This document shows, piece by piece, positions 10,996 to 21,310 of a stretch of DNA of 64,000 nt. Source of the DNA: Hyaloraphidium curvatum. Lineage: Eukaryota > Monoblepharomycota > Hyaloraphidiomycetes > Hyaloraphidiales > Hyaloraphidiaceae. Position numbers and translations under genes: made by a program. The stretch spans positions 62,001 to 126,000 of the forward strand of contig JAIVFI010000032.1 of the NCBI GenBank assembly GCA_025558095.1, written 5' to 3'. The notes below the pieces were generated by a model. It did not search any database, was not told where the DNA came from, and worked only from the letters and a program-made list of their open reading frames with translations. Every line of letters begins with the position of its first letter. Positions within the stretch are counted from its first letter, which is position 1.

Positions 10996-11661
10996 TTAGA
11001 ACCACTGAATCTCCGGGAGCTTTTCCTCCTTCGAGATGTTGAAGCTCGGATCACCGTAGCGCTGGAAGATTTCCATAGCCATCAGGTGCGGTCCTTGGCT
11101 GTACTGTTCCACCATGTCCGGCGACTTGTCCAGCTGGTCTGGAGCAAACCTCTTGTGCACCTCGACCAGCCACTCCTTGGCGTAGATGGCCGTGAGGGGG
11201 GACCGCGCGATCCCCGACACGGAGTAGTCCCTCAGCGCGCTCGACTCGACGCGTGCCGGTCCCTCGGCCATCATCCGCACCGTGGCCAGCATCCCGAAGT
11301 ACTTGACGAATCGGAGCAACTGGTCGCGGGGCGACGCCGTAGGGTCCCTCTGCATCTCCTGGAACCACTCGTGAATCTCCTGGACCTTTTCTGCCTGGGC
11401 TTCGTCCAGCTCCTTCCGCCGCCGCTCTTCCAGGACCTTCTGGCGACCCGCCAAGTTCATGGCGGTGGCCCGCTCTTCCTCGTGCAGGCGTCGCTCCTCC
11501 TCTTCTTTCGCCCTCTGGGCCTCCCCGTTCAGGTACCGGCGCTTGTAGCGCTCCCATCGTCCGGACGACGCGGTCGGCGCCTCGTCCTCGGAAATATCGC
11601 CATAACCCGCAGCACCGAGAAGGACCAGCGCCCGCGACGAGAGCGACATTTGCGACTGCAT
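10996..11661 (-). CDS. Unrecognised coiled-coil protein
   Basis: A single exon of 221 codons starts MQSQMSLSSRALV and ends EIQWF. Residues about 35-95 are strongly charged (KRRYLNGEAQRAKEEEERRL and onward), typical of a long helix or coiled coil. The C-terminal half (RFVKYFGMLATVRMMAEGP, then IYAKEWLVEVHKRFAP) looks globular and is free of low complexity. No family is recognised. The short N-terminal hydrophobic patch is too weak for a signal peptide and could be part of a mitochondrial presequence. It is divergent from the AlaX gene across 158 bp. A second Met (MSLSS, 12 nt downstream) is an equally good start. Confidence 0.6.
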   Translation of the reverse strand: MQSQMSLSSRALVLLGAAGYGDISEDEAPTASSGRWERYKRRYLNGEAQRAKEEEERRLHEEERATAMNLAGRQKVLEERRRKELDEAQAEKVQEIHEWFQEMQRDPTASPRDQLLRFVKYFGMLATVRMMAEGPARVESSALRDYSVSGIARSPLTAIYAKEWLVEVHKRFAPDQLDKSPDMVEQYSQGPHLMAMEIFQRYGDPSFNISKEEKLPEIQWF

Positions 11662-11819
11662 GCCCAATGACGGAATAAATCGAGGGCGCAGTTCTGAGAA
11701 GTGCCCAAGCGTTGGACGAAGTAACGATTCACACCTCGAGATTGCCCAGTTCGGGCCATTCTTACCTTTCTGGATTGTCTTCATTCTTCCATCTTTGCGT
11801 TCCGTGAGGGACATTCGGC
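11662..11819. promoter_or_regulatory. Compact bidirectional promoter region
   Basis: Only 158 bp lie between the outward-facing start codons of the coiled-coil gene and the AlaX-type gene, so both promoters and 5' UTRs must fit here. No TATA box is visible. Confidence 0.45.
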
Positions 11820-12917
11820 ATGGCGACGCAGGACGGACCTGTGCCAGCGACACGCACACTCTACCACCTCAACACTCGCCTGTTCGTTCATGGGCCTGTA
11901 TCCTTGCTGGCAATCGTTGCTGATGGAACAGAAACTGCCTCCAATGTGACCAATCTCCGTGCCGGGGAGCTGGCGGTCGCTCTCGATGAGACGATCTTCC
12001 ATCCGACTGGCGGCGGTCAGGACTCCGATTTCGGCATCATAGAACTTGAACTGCCGAAAAGCGAAGATACGGCGACCGGCCATGGCGACAAACGCTTCGT
12101 GTTTCGCGTCCGCGAGGCCAAAATGGCCAAGGGCGCCGGCACCGTCTTCCATTCGGGCAACTTTGTCGAGCTGGCCGCTTCCGTGCTCGAAGTGGATCAT
12201 CCCGAGGACTCCGAGTCGATCGAACACCCGTCTCTTTCTGCTGCGCGTTCCGCTGCGGTGCTGGCTGCTTCCGAGGACCTGCTTGCGGCGTGGTCAAAGC
12301 CGAATGCTGTTTTCCGGCTCCGAATATCGGCACCCGAGCGTATCAGGAATGCTCGGCTGCACACTGCCGGACACCTGGTGGACCTGGCTATGCTGGACAT
12401 CGGCCTGATGGCCCGAGCCGCAGAGGACGTTGGTTTCCGATCTGGAAAGGCGTCGCACGTTGTCGGCAACGCTTGGGTCGAGTACAGCGGGGCTCCCAGT
12501 GAAGCCTGGGAAGCGCAGAACGGCGCGACGGCTCCTGCCGTCGAACCCGGCCCAAAGGGAAAGAAAGGCAAGGGGGCCGCACAGGAGTCTCCGTTGGTCA
12601 GTGTTGTTCCTCCTCTTCTGGACGCCTCCCTCCACAAGCTCCTTCCCGAACTCAAAGAAACCAGCATTTCCGCGCTCACCGTCCCGTACGCGGAAGCAGC
12701 GAAGCTGTGCGGCGGCTGGCTGCCGGACTACTTGCCCGCCGACTCCGAGCCGAGGATCGTGATTCTTGCGGACGGATGGCCGGGATGCCCGTGCGGCGGG
12801 ACGCACCTGCGCTCCGTCGGCGAGCTATGGGACGCCGAGAGCGGACGGTCGCAGGTCAAGGTGACGGGTGTCCGCCACAAGAAAGGAGTTCTGAAGGTGC
12901 TTTACGAGGTCGAATGA
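11820..12917 (+). CDS. AlaX-type alanyl-tRNA editing protein (AARSD1-like)
   Basis: This is a freestanding homologue of the AlaRS editing domain, which hydrolyses mischarged Ser-tRNA(Ala) in the cytosol. It is one 365-codon exon. The N terminus has the HPTGGGQDSD glycine-rich stretch of the AlaRS C-terminal/AlaX family. The zinc-site motifs are intact: HTAGH at about residue 179-183 and CPCGGTH near residue 320, giving the H-x3-H and C-x(n)-H ligands. A Pro/Lys-rich insert separates the two halves of the domain, longer than in compact archaeal AlaX. It converges with the dolichyl-diphosphatase gene, 149 bp between stops. Confidence is high for family and moderate for exact tRNA specificity. 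Confidence 0.88.
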   Translation: MATQDGPVPATRTLYHLNTRLFVHGPVSLLAIVADGTETASNVTNLRAGELAVALDETIFHPTGGGQDSDFGIIELELPKSEDTATGHGDKRFVFRVREAKMAKGAGTVFHSGNFVELAASVLEVDHPEDSESIEHPSLSAARSAAVLAASEDLLAAWSKPNAVFRLRISAPERIRNARLHTAGHLVDLAMLDIGLMARAAEDVGFRSGKASHVVGNAWVEYSGAPSEAWEAQNGATAPAVEPGPKGKKGKGAAQESPLVSVVPPLLDASLHKLLPELKETSISALTVPYAEAAKLCGGWLPDYLPADSEPRIVILADGWPGCPCGGTHLRSVGELWDAESGRSQVKVTGVRHKKGVLKVLYEVE

Positions 12918-13066
12918 GTGGAATGTAGTGCGGTGGAAATGAAGAGCGCGGGAAGGGTCTGATTAGCTTCGTCTTTACATACTTTTCCGAGACACCAAGC
13001 TCGCAAGCCACAGCATCCATGTTCAAGCGATCTCAACCAACCGCCGATCCAGCTCTGAATCCTCGA

Positions 13067-13902
13067 CTAGTCCGCTTTTCGTCGTCCAGGCTTGGAGCTT
13101 TTGCTCGCTGCGATCCTTTCCGCCTCGTACCAATCCCACTCCTTCTTGAAGACGTTCGGCACGTGCGATGAGTCCCGCAGCAGGATGAACTTGGCCAGCG
13201 CCGAGTTCAGGATCCGGGGATAGAGGAAAGGACGCAACACTCGTTCGACGAACAAGTGAAAGACGAGCGCGAGGGCTGCGCCACAGAAGAAGCCGACAAT
13301 GACTTGCAACGACGTGTGGTACGAGAGATACACCCTGCACGGTGCGATTCAGCACGTCAACGCCCCCGAAAGCCCGCTCTCGGCCTCACCTTCCGCCGGC
13401 AACAGCAATCGCGACAGCGTACAGCCCAGCGATGAGCAGGGGCTTCCATATCCATGGTCTATCGTAGTCCAAGCGATCAAGGCAGTAGAGCGTAAAGTAC
13501 GTGGCCAGGAACGCCATGAACTGGGAGTGCGACGACGGCATCCCATGACCGGTACCGACGTTCGCTGATAGGACATGAGAAGACGCGTCTTGCGGGATCC
13601 AAACGCGTCCGATGCTCACGGTTCGGCCTGCTTTCCGCAAAGATCCGCTTCAGCACGGCATTGGCAGCTTCGTTGGCGAGCTGCCCGACCAAAGCGGTAC
13701 AGAGGGCGATCTCCCGCCGAGCCACGATGGCGGTCGCGTACCCAACGATGACGAATATGGGCACGAGGGCAGACAAGGCGAAGAGGACCCCGAGAGGATC
13801 GTTCGGGTCGTGCAGCACGTGCGTCAAGTCCAGCGGCTCTAACGCCGACGGGTCGAAGATGGAGGCCCCGAAGGAGGCATCCGATGCTTTCGTCGTCGCC
13901 AT
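13067..13902 (-). CDS. CAX4: Dolichyl-diphosphate phosphatase (PAP2 family, CAX4/DOLPP1-like)
   Basis: This ER enzyme should dephosphorylate dolichyl diphosphate released by N-glycosylation so that the lipid carrier can be recycled. The PAP2 signature is complete: KRIFAESRP (K-x6-RP), GHGMPSSHSQF, and YLSYHTSLQVIVG, the third motif in the form typical of dolichyldiphosphatases rather than generic lipid phosphatases. Four or more hydrophobic segments are visible. Exons are 13902-13620, 13564-13390 and 13334-13067 (241 aa), with all three junctions keeping phase. It ends in a basic tail, SSKPGRRKAD. Its start is 218 bp from the divergent SDR gene. Confidence 0.87.
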
Positions 13903-14120
13903 TGCGGTGGATTTCCGCCAGTCGTCAGGAGCATGGACGCGTCCTGGGGAGAGCGCGACGCCAGCGCCCACTCGCCGCGGCGCCGATCGTCCCGAACACC
14001 CGCTTTCATTTCCTCCGATCCCGCGCTTCGCAGTTCCTGGTCCGGGAGACAGCACTCCTCGGGACGAAACTCGGTTGCCTGCGGGACGAAAGCGGTGGTC
14101 GGCACCCCCGGCGCGGAGCG

Positions 14121-15318
14121 ATGGCCTTCCCGACGGGCGTGCTCGTCGGCCTGCTCTTTGTCTTTGCCCTGCCTTTCCTCCAATGGGCAGTCAACATCGT
14201 CCTCTTCGAACTCTTGTTCCCCCCAAAGACCCCGCGGCCGCACCACCCGGACCCCGAACTTGGCCCCCTGCTGCGGCACAAGGTTGTGCTGGTGACAGGT
14301 GCTTCGCAGGGGATCGGGCGCGAACTGGCCTGTCTGTACGCCGGTCACGGATGCAAGGTGGTGATTGCGAGCCGGAACGTCGGGAAGCTGGAGGAGGTGA
14401 AGAGGACGATGGTCGACGAGTGGGGTGCCAAGGGTGAGCTTTCCATGCCTCCGCGACAACGCCCTCTGATCTGCCGTGTTGTCGACAGAGTCGGACGTCC
14501 TCGTCGTCGGGTACGATGGGTCTAAGCCCCTCGGCACTGTCTCGACGGACTTGGTGACCCGGACCGTCTCGCATTTCGGGCATCTCGACATCCTCGTGCT
14601 CAACCACATTAAGTCCATCTACAGCCCCCTCTTCCCTCCCGATCTCCACCCTTCGACAGCTTCGGCCAAGGATGCTAGCCGGAAGATGCTCGAGGAGCAC
14701 GAGGAGGTCACGCGGACAAACTACCTGGCCTACGTTGAACTCGCGCTGGCCGCCCTCCCGCACCTCCGCGAATCCACGCTCCGCCACGCCAAGGAGCCGG
14801 GCAACTTTGTCGCCCAGATCATCGTCGCTTCCTCGGCCTCGGCCGGGATGCCTTCGACCAACATCCACTCTTACGCGGCGTCCAAGGCGGCAGTGAACCA
14901 GTGGTTCCAGGGCCTGCGCGCGGAGCTCAAATGCAACCCCTACTACAACGGGCTCGTGAAGGTGGACATTGGCATCCTCGGGGCCATCGACTCGGAAGGC
15001 TTCCGGTCGACACCGTTGGTGAACAATAAGACCGTCATGGCGTCGCTGGCGGGGACTCTGGACGCGGCGTGGAGGCTCATTCGGGCAGGGTTCGACGGTC
15101 GGGGCACTTGGTACGGCGGACGCGGGCGGCAATGGTACTTCCCCTTCTGTGAGTGGTGGTCGCGGTCCGTCAAGCTTGCGTGTTGACCTGTGTCTGTGTC
15201 GACAGTTGCCAGTTTGCCCGGATACTTCCTCTCCCTGTTCCAGTTTGGACTCGACCCGTTCGTGGAGCTCCTCTATTCCGAGGACGCCAAAAGAGGACGC
15301 AAGGTCATCCGGACTTGA
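14121..15318 (+). CDS. Membrane-anchored short-chain dehydrogenase, 11-beta-HSD1-like
   Basis: This is an NAD(P)-dependent oxidoreductase of the classical SDR fold with an N-terminal membrane anchor (GLLFVFALPFLQWAVNIVLF). The cofactor motif TGASQGIG and the catalytic Ser and YAASK are present. The usual NNAG is replaced by LNHI, and LDILVLNHI plus ILGAIDSEGF parallel 11-beta-hydroxysteroid dehydrogenase 1 more than 3-ketosphinganine reductase. Exons are 14121-14433, 14489-15148 and 15206-15318 (361 aa). The acceptor could be a sterol, ketosphinganine or another lipid carbonyl; sequence alone does not decide. Its stop is 49 bp from the stop of the convergent VWA gene. Confidence 0.8.
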
Positions 15319-15367
15319 GCGCAGAGTCGGGCTTGTGCGTCTATATAGCACAAGCGCGCGACTACAC

Positions 15368-17995
15368 TTATGCAACCTCAACGACTTTGTCCCTCCGGAA
15401 GCCGCGCAGCAGCGCGTCACCCCCGGATCCTTCTCCCTCCTCCGCCCGCAGCATACATCCCTCGTCGAACTCCACCAGTCCCCTCTCCCAGCCCGGCATC
15501 GTCCGGAGGTCGTCCACCACCTTGTCGGTCGCAAAGTACGGGTGCCACGCGACGTTCTTGACCTCGTGCGTGCCGCACACCGTCGAGCGCACGGTGCGGG
15601 GCAGCTTGGCGCCCTTAGGATCGCGGAGCTGGTGCCCGAGGGTGATGCAGCTGACACCGGCAATCACCATGATCGGCTCGTAGCCCTCCACTGGTATGCT
15701 GGTTTCTGCAACGGGAGGGCCCAGCACGAAAGAGTACACGGCTTCCACGGGCCTCCACCGCGGCTCCGCAAGCTCCACAGGGAAACGCCATTCCCCCGAG
15801 TCGTCGCGCACGGGATGCCAGGGCGTCACGAGCAAGCCCGACGGCAGTCGAGACAGCAACGCACGGCCCGAAGTGATCCGGGTGCGCAGAATGCAAACAA
15901 TGGGCGCGGCGTGTCCCGAAGTTGTCCTGATGAGTTGCCCTGCCGCGAGATTCGAGCACTTGGAAGTAGAGCCCGACGCCATGAGCACAGGCGAGTCCGG
16001 GTGGAAACACGGGTTGTCGGCGTCGTAGTACATCCGCATGTTGGCCTGCGGCGCCGGTGCCGAGCCGCCCGAGAGGGATGACGTCCACTGCGTCCGCGGC
16101 CGGCTCGGAGTTGGCGGAGGAAGAGACAGGAAGACCTGATCCGCCTTGTCCCGCTCCCTGCCAAAGACGCTGTCCTCGGGACCGTAGCCCTGAACCCCCA
16201 CGTCCTTGAAGTTGTGAGTCACCTGCAACAGATGTGCACGTGCGAGGCTTGGAAGGTAGTGGCAACCCCATCTGCTGAACCAATCGGAACGTGAGAGCGC
16301 CGGCAGAACTTGAGCGCCAATGTCCTGCGCGATCGGGCTCGTTGGTGGCAAGGCGCCTTGCAAGGACGCAAAAAGCGCGTGGGTGTCGGCGAGGACTGGC
16401 GGCGGCAGATTGGCCTTGACCAAGTCATGGAAGAGAATCCGCTCGTACGTCGCAGCCACGGCAGCATCTGTGGCATCCGCAGCCGCAGCGTTTGCGGACA
16501 CGGTCTTATGATCCACGTCCGCAGTGTGGTCCGTCTTGCCGACGTCATAGTCCAAGGCAACATTGACAGTTTGGCCTTCTGCGCCAGTCCAACCTTCGAG
16601 ACGGAAGAGGAACGAGCGAGGCTGACCATACCCGATCGCCCCGTCCGGAAGCTGGATCTTTGCGCCGCCGTCCGAGTAGGTCACGTTCAGTTCCGGTCCG
16701 CCGTACGCTCCGTTCGCGGCGATCCGAACGCCGCCTGACGTGGTCACATTCAGAACGGGCTTGCGCAGAGGAAGGCGGGAATACAGCCAGGCTGTGAGGT
16801 TCACAAAAGACGTGCCGACCATGCCAGCGTCTGGAATGAACGAGTACTTGATCCGATCCGCGTTAGCCAATGACGAAGTCCACGAAACGATCACGGCCGC
16901 TTACCATCCCCTTGCCCAACTCTGCGATCCCGCGCAAAAGCTTCGACTCGACGTCGTACCCAAACCCAAAGGTGGAAATCGGAGGCAGCGGGTTCGCGGC
17001 GGCGAACCGCACCAAGCTCGGAAGAGTGCCTCGGGGAGGTTCGATGTTGGGCACGCCGTCCGTCAGGAGGACCACGTGAGGCATCCTGTAGGGGTTCGAC
17101 CTCAGAGGCGAATGGATCCGCGAGGCCGTGGTGAGAAGCTCCAGCCCGGTCTTGAGGCCGTCGAATATGTTTGTCGAGTCCTCGGGAACGAGCGCGGCGA
17201 TCTTCCTAGAGGCAAGCGCGAGCCCCTGTTCGTTCATGGCGGTGAGTGGGAGGACGGTGGTGGCCTTGTCCGTGAACTTGACGATTGCCAGCCTGTCGTT
17301 GGGACCCATAGTGTGGGCCATGGTCGACAAGGCGTGGCGAACAATGTCAAGCACCGAGAGGCCGGACGATTCGGTGGTCGTTCCAGTCTTGACGACCGCG
17401 TCCGAACCCATGGAGCCCGAAACATCGACGACACACACGAGGTCCAGCGGCGTACGCTCCGGAGAGTCGGCAGGGGGTTCCAAGACGACGTGAAGAGCGT
17501 GTGCGGGCACATTCGCGTCGCCGGGGAGGGCTCGCGAAGCCAGGGGAACGACGGTCGCGCGCAAGCGGATCGTGGTGTCTAGCGTCGTGATTTGCTGGGA
17601 TCCAGCGGGCCTTGTGGGGGCTTCGGCCGTGCCTGCACCGGCGCGGGCGCCGGCATCTCCGTCCTGGTTCGTCCTGAGCCATTCCTCAATGGCATCCTTG
17701 AGCGCCCGATTCGGAGCGAGCTGACTGGAAGCAAGGAAGTAAGGAAGTAAACGGCACGCCCGAATGAGTTCAGACGGCCCGGAGAAGTCTGGAGAGCTGG
17801 AACCAACCTGATTGCGAGACGTCGCCTGGTCACGGGGGACGTTCCAACTCCGGTTTCGTCGCGCGAGAGCCACTCTTCGATGGCCGACCGCTCGTACGAG
17901 TTGCCTTCCGGGTCGATTACGGGGTCATTCATCACGGTCTGGGTGAGCGGGCAGACGTAGGCCAGAGGTGGCTCCGGAGCATCCTCGGCCGACAT
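15368..17995 (-). CDS. U-box / VWA / Vint (Hint-like) domain protein
   Basis: Three domains occur in one 828-residue chain. Residues ~12-62 form a U-box (CPLTQTVMNDPVIDPEGNSYERSAIEEWL), the E2-binding fold of ubiquitin ligases. Residues ~150-335 form a von Willebrand A domain with an intact MIDAS-type DVSGSMGS and the later LLTDGVPN. Residues ~530-760 resemble the Hint-type Vint domain: NPCFHPDSPVLM offers the would-be Cys nucleophile, LVTPWHPVR matches the internal histidine motif, and SCITLGHQL the terminal block. Exons are 17995-17808, 17724-16905 and 16846-15368; the first intron uses a GTTGGT donor. Whether the Vint domain self-processes is unknown. An upstream in-frame Met at 18040 would add 15 residues. 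Confidence 0.85.
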
Positions 17996-18261
17996 TGCGA
18001 CGAGAGACGGGCGAGGACGGAAGCCGATGTTGCGGAGCAAGTCCTTGCACGGTCGGAGAACTGCTTGACACGGCCTAGGACGGAGCTTTTGTGGAGGAGT
18101 CGCAAGGCAAGGCGAGAGCGCACAGCGGGAGTGGCGCAGTCAGCACACAGCACGGGATCTCCCGCCGTCCCTCAACGGACGATGAGACGATTCGAAGCGG
18201 AGCGAGAATGTTAAGAAGACTAAGAGCACAGATGTTATGATGCGATGAAGGTAGAGCTCGA

Positions 18262-20217
18262 TCACTTTCGCGCCTTGTAGGCGATGTAGCCAACGGCTCC
18301 GACAGCTGCCGCGCCAACCAGCGCAAGCGTAGAGGGCCCCTGGCGGTCGTTGAGGAACTTGTTCCTGTTCAGCTTCTTGCCCAGAATCCACCCGAGCCAA
18401 GCCGACTTTTGCTCCGAGTACGGCGCCACGCGAAGGTCGTTGACCATCTCGAGGGCGAGCGGCCGCAGGAGGCACGACTTTTTGTGCGAGAAGTTGCGGA
18501 AGCCCTCAATCCCATGGTACGCTGAGGACGCGTGATCCATGAGGATGGTTCGACGCAGGACAACAGGGAACACGAACCTCCGCAGCCACTGGGCCCGACA
18601 CCGCCGAAAGGCATCTGAGCAACGAGGAAGTGCATGATGACGTCGTTAGCGACGAAGCCACCGGCGTGGATCCTCCTCTTGCAGTCCTCAACGACTTTCC
18701 GGTCGCTCGAAAAGACGTAGGCCGCGAGCGGGTGGTCATTCTTGGCGATGTACGCAATGGCCTCGTCCAGAGACTTGATGGGGATAACGGGAAGGACGGG
18801 CGCAAAGAGCTCTCCCTCCATGAGGGCGTTCTTGGCCGCGCCAGGAAGGCCGGCCTTGAGGAGAACTACCGTGGGCTCGATGAAGAGGTCGGCCTCGTCC
18901 GTTCTGCCCCCGAAGATGAGCTGGGCATCCGGATCCTGCTTGGACTGCTCCAGGATCTTCTTGATCCGACGGAAGTGGTTGCCGTTGATGACACGGCCGT
19001 AGCTGGCGCTCTTCTGAGCATCGGTGCCGTAGAACTCCCCAATGAAGCGCTTGACGAGGCTACAGAACTCTTCGGCGTATGGTTCATAAACGAGGACCTG
19101 TGGAGATTGACATATGCTGAGCACGAGAAGACAGGTCATTAAGCTATCCACCTACGTAGTCGGGAGCAATGCAAGTCTGTCCGCAATTAAAGTATTTGCC
19201 CCAAGCAACGCGGCGCTGCAGATAGGTCGAGCTTTAGACGAGGAGCTGGTTGAATCATGATGGTTAAACACCCACCGCAGCGATAGCCAAGTCCTTGCAG
19301 CTCTTGTCCACAATGACCGGGCTCTTGCCGCCGAGTTCGAGAGTCACCGGAGTGAGATGCTTTGCAGCTGCCGAAGCGACGATCTTGGCCACAGTCCCGT
19401 TGCCCGTGTAGAGGATGTGGTCAAACTGGAGCTCGAGTAGCCGGGTCGTCTCGGCCACGCCTCCTTTGATGACCCGAACCACGCGAGGGTCGAGGTACTT
19501 GGGAACCAGCTCGGCAATGAGCTTGGCGCTGTTCGCCGCGACTTCAGAAGGTTTGAGGATGACAGCGTTCCCAGCTGCCAGCATCCCCATAAGCGGTGCG
19601 AGCGTAAGCACGAAAGGATAGTTCCACGGCGATCTACGTTCGTCGAATGAGCGGCTTGATGGACCGTTGCCCGGCCAAGCGATCTCACATGTTCAGAACG
19701 AGCCCGAAGGGTTCATACTGGACGACCGTCGTGTCCGTCGCATAAGCAAGGTCGGGTTTGACGACGGTATCCGCAGTCCATTGGTCAAGGTGCTCCAAGG
19801 TATCGATCACGTCGCCGCAGAAGGCGGTTCCCTCGAGCTCGACCTGAGGGCCCGACAGATAAGCTTCGTTCAGCTTGACGGCACGCACTTGGCCCTAACC
19901 TCGGCCCTCGGCTTCCGCAAGTCCTTGTACATGGCATCAGCGATGGCATCGATGTTTTCCTTGGAGGAAAGGGGCCCGTTAGGCTCGTCGGGACCGGCGC
20001 GCCGCGGGACGCACCTTGAACAGGTCGTGGAGCGCGACCAGTTGCTTCTTGCGGAAGGCCACGGGCTGCGTGATTCCCGACTGGAACCCCTTGCGCACTT
20101 CCTCGACGATCTGAAGTGCGAGAGGGAGATTTAAGCGACGCTTTGCGCGGGAGACGGCCACTCAACGGAGCTCACCTTGGGGATCTCGTCCACAGGGGTG
20201 AACACGAGGCCAGCCAT
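18262..20217 (-). CDS. HFD1: Fatty aldehyde dehydrogenase, ALDH3 family (HFD1-like), tail-anchored
   Basis: It oxidises long-chain aldehydes to acids with NAD(P)+, feeding fatty-acid activation. Visible are [17 protein letters not shown], the catalytic Glu in LELGGKSP, the catalytic Cys in [12 protein letters not shown] and [10 protein letters not shown]. The C terminus has a single hydrophobic segment ([16 protein letters not shown]) followed by KARK, the tail anchor expected of ER or mitochondrial outer-membrane ALDH3. Exons: 20217-20176, 20110-20015, 19959-19900, 19873-19689, 19633-19276, 19215-19156, 19097-18578, 18521-18262, giving 526 aa in frame throughout. The gap 19874-19899 requires an unusually short 26-nt intron or marks a frameshift. 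Its neighbours include a Nudix hydrolase and an SCP-X thiolase. Confidence 0.88.
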
Positions 20218-20472
20218 GGTTGATGCTGCCTGTAGAATAGAGGTACCCGCCCGCCTATGGAGGTTCCTTCGCTCGTCAGGCGGGAGCCTGGGGAAGTTGG
20301 AGATTTTGGTTGTTCCCGCCGCCCTTCCCGCGCCGCGGACCCGCACGCACGTGACAATGGATTCGAACGTTCCATGATTATCGATCGGGTCGCGGACTGG
20401 TTCTCTGGCGACGTTGGGCAAAAGCACACTCTCTGGGCAGTTTAATGGCCGTTGAATGGAAGGCGGTCTCGC

Positions 20473-21238
20473 CTACATCTTTCCCGGTCCGATCCTTTCA
20501 TCCCGCGCCTCGAACCACGCGTTGAACACGTCCCAGTGGGCAGGGAAGGCGAAAGTCTCCTTGGGAAGGCGCTCGTAAGCCACCGTCCTTTCCGTAACCT
20601 CCCTGCTTTCCTCGAAAGGGGGCAGGGCAGAGGCGCGGATCGGCGGGGCGATCGAGAAGATCAGCAGGTGGGAGAGGACGGGGGAATCGAGGATCGAGGT
20701 GAGAGTTTGGATCCGGAGCTGGTTCCCCGCGAGCCATGTCAATGCCGGGGTTCGATGTCGCGAGAGACGCGAGATTGCCCACCTGCTCGGGGTTGACCGC
20801 CAATCCCGTTTCTTCGAAGCATTCTCGGGCCGCGCCCTGCTGCCACGTTTCTCCAGTCTCCACGAACCCTCCCGGAAACGCCAGCAGTCCCTTTCCGGGC
20901 GTAATGCCCCTTCGAATGAGGAGCAACCCAGTCCTTTGCGGCGACGCCGCGCCCTCGGGCCCCGATTCCTCTACTGGCACCATGCAAAGCGCCACGGGGA
21001 GCGGGTTCGAGTAGCTAGTCGACGAGCAGCCGGTACAGTTCCGGGGAAAGGCGGCACGCGGATCCGGCCACGGGTTGCCGCAGAACGTGCAGTGCGAGTT
21101 CCGTGCGGCCGGTCTCTGGGCCGGAGCTGCCGTGCCGGCCGGAGCTGCCATTCTCGCTTTCGGAGAACAAGAAAAGCTGCGATTCAGGCTCAGATTCAGG
21201 CTCCGGGTGGCGGGAATCAATCCACGGAATGCAGGCAT
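20473..21238 (-). CDS. Nudix hydrolase with N-terminal zinc ribbon
   Basis: It is predicted to cleave a nucleoside diphosphate linked to another moiety. The Nudix box is complete (GGFVETGETWQQGAARECFEETG, positions equivalent to GX5EX7REUXEEXGU; given here only as a motif). Upstream, HCTFCGNPW and NCTGC supply four Cys for a zinc ribbon, as in NudC-like or NADH-pyrophosphatase-like members. Exons are 21238-20783 and 20718-20473, separated by a 64-nt intron. MAAPAGTAAP at 21150 is an alternative start; the longer form begins with a Ser/Arg-rich stretch that could be a targeting sequence. It is divergent from the thiolase gene, only 72 bp away if the longer start is used. Confidence 0.8.
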
Positions 21239-21310
21239 TCGAAGCGTCGCGGCGATCGGACAAACTTGGGACCGAACGCTTCGCCGTCTCCCCCCCAACC
21301 CGGAGCCAAA
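21239..21310. promoter_or_regulatory. Very short divergent region between Nudix and SCP-X thiolase
   Basis: There are 72 bp between the outward start codons (about 160 bp if the Nudix protein starts at the inner Met). This implies a shared bidirectional promoter or overlapping 5' UTRs. No TATA box is seen. Confidence 0.35.

Noticed and set aside
14121-15318. 3-ketosphinganine reductase (TSC10) assignment
   Set aside because: The LNHI and ILGAIDSEGF segments and anchor position resemble 11-beta-HSD1-type proteins more; kept as an alternative substrate only.
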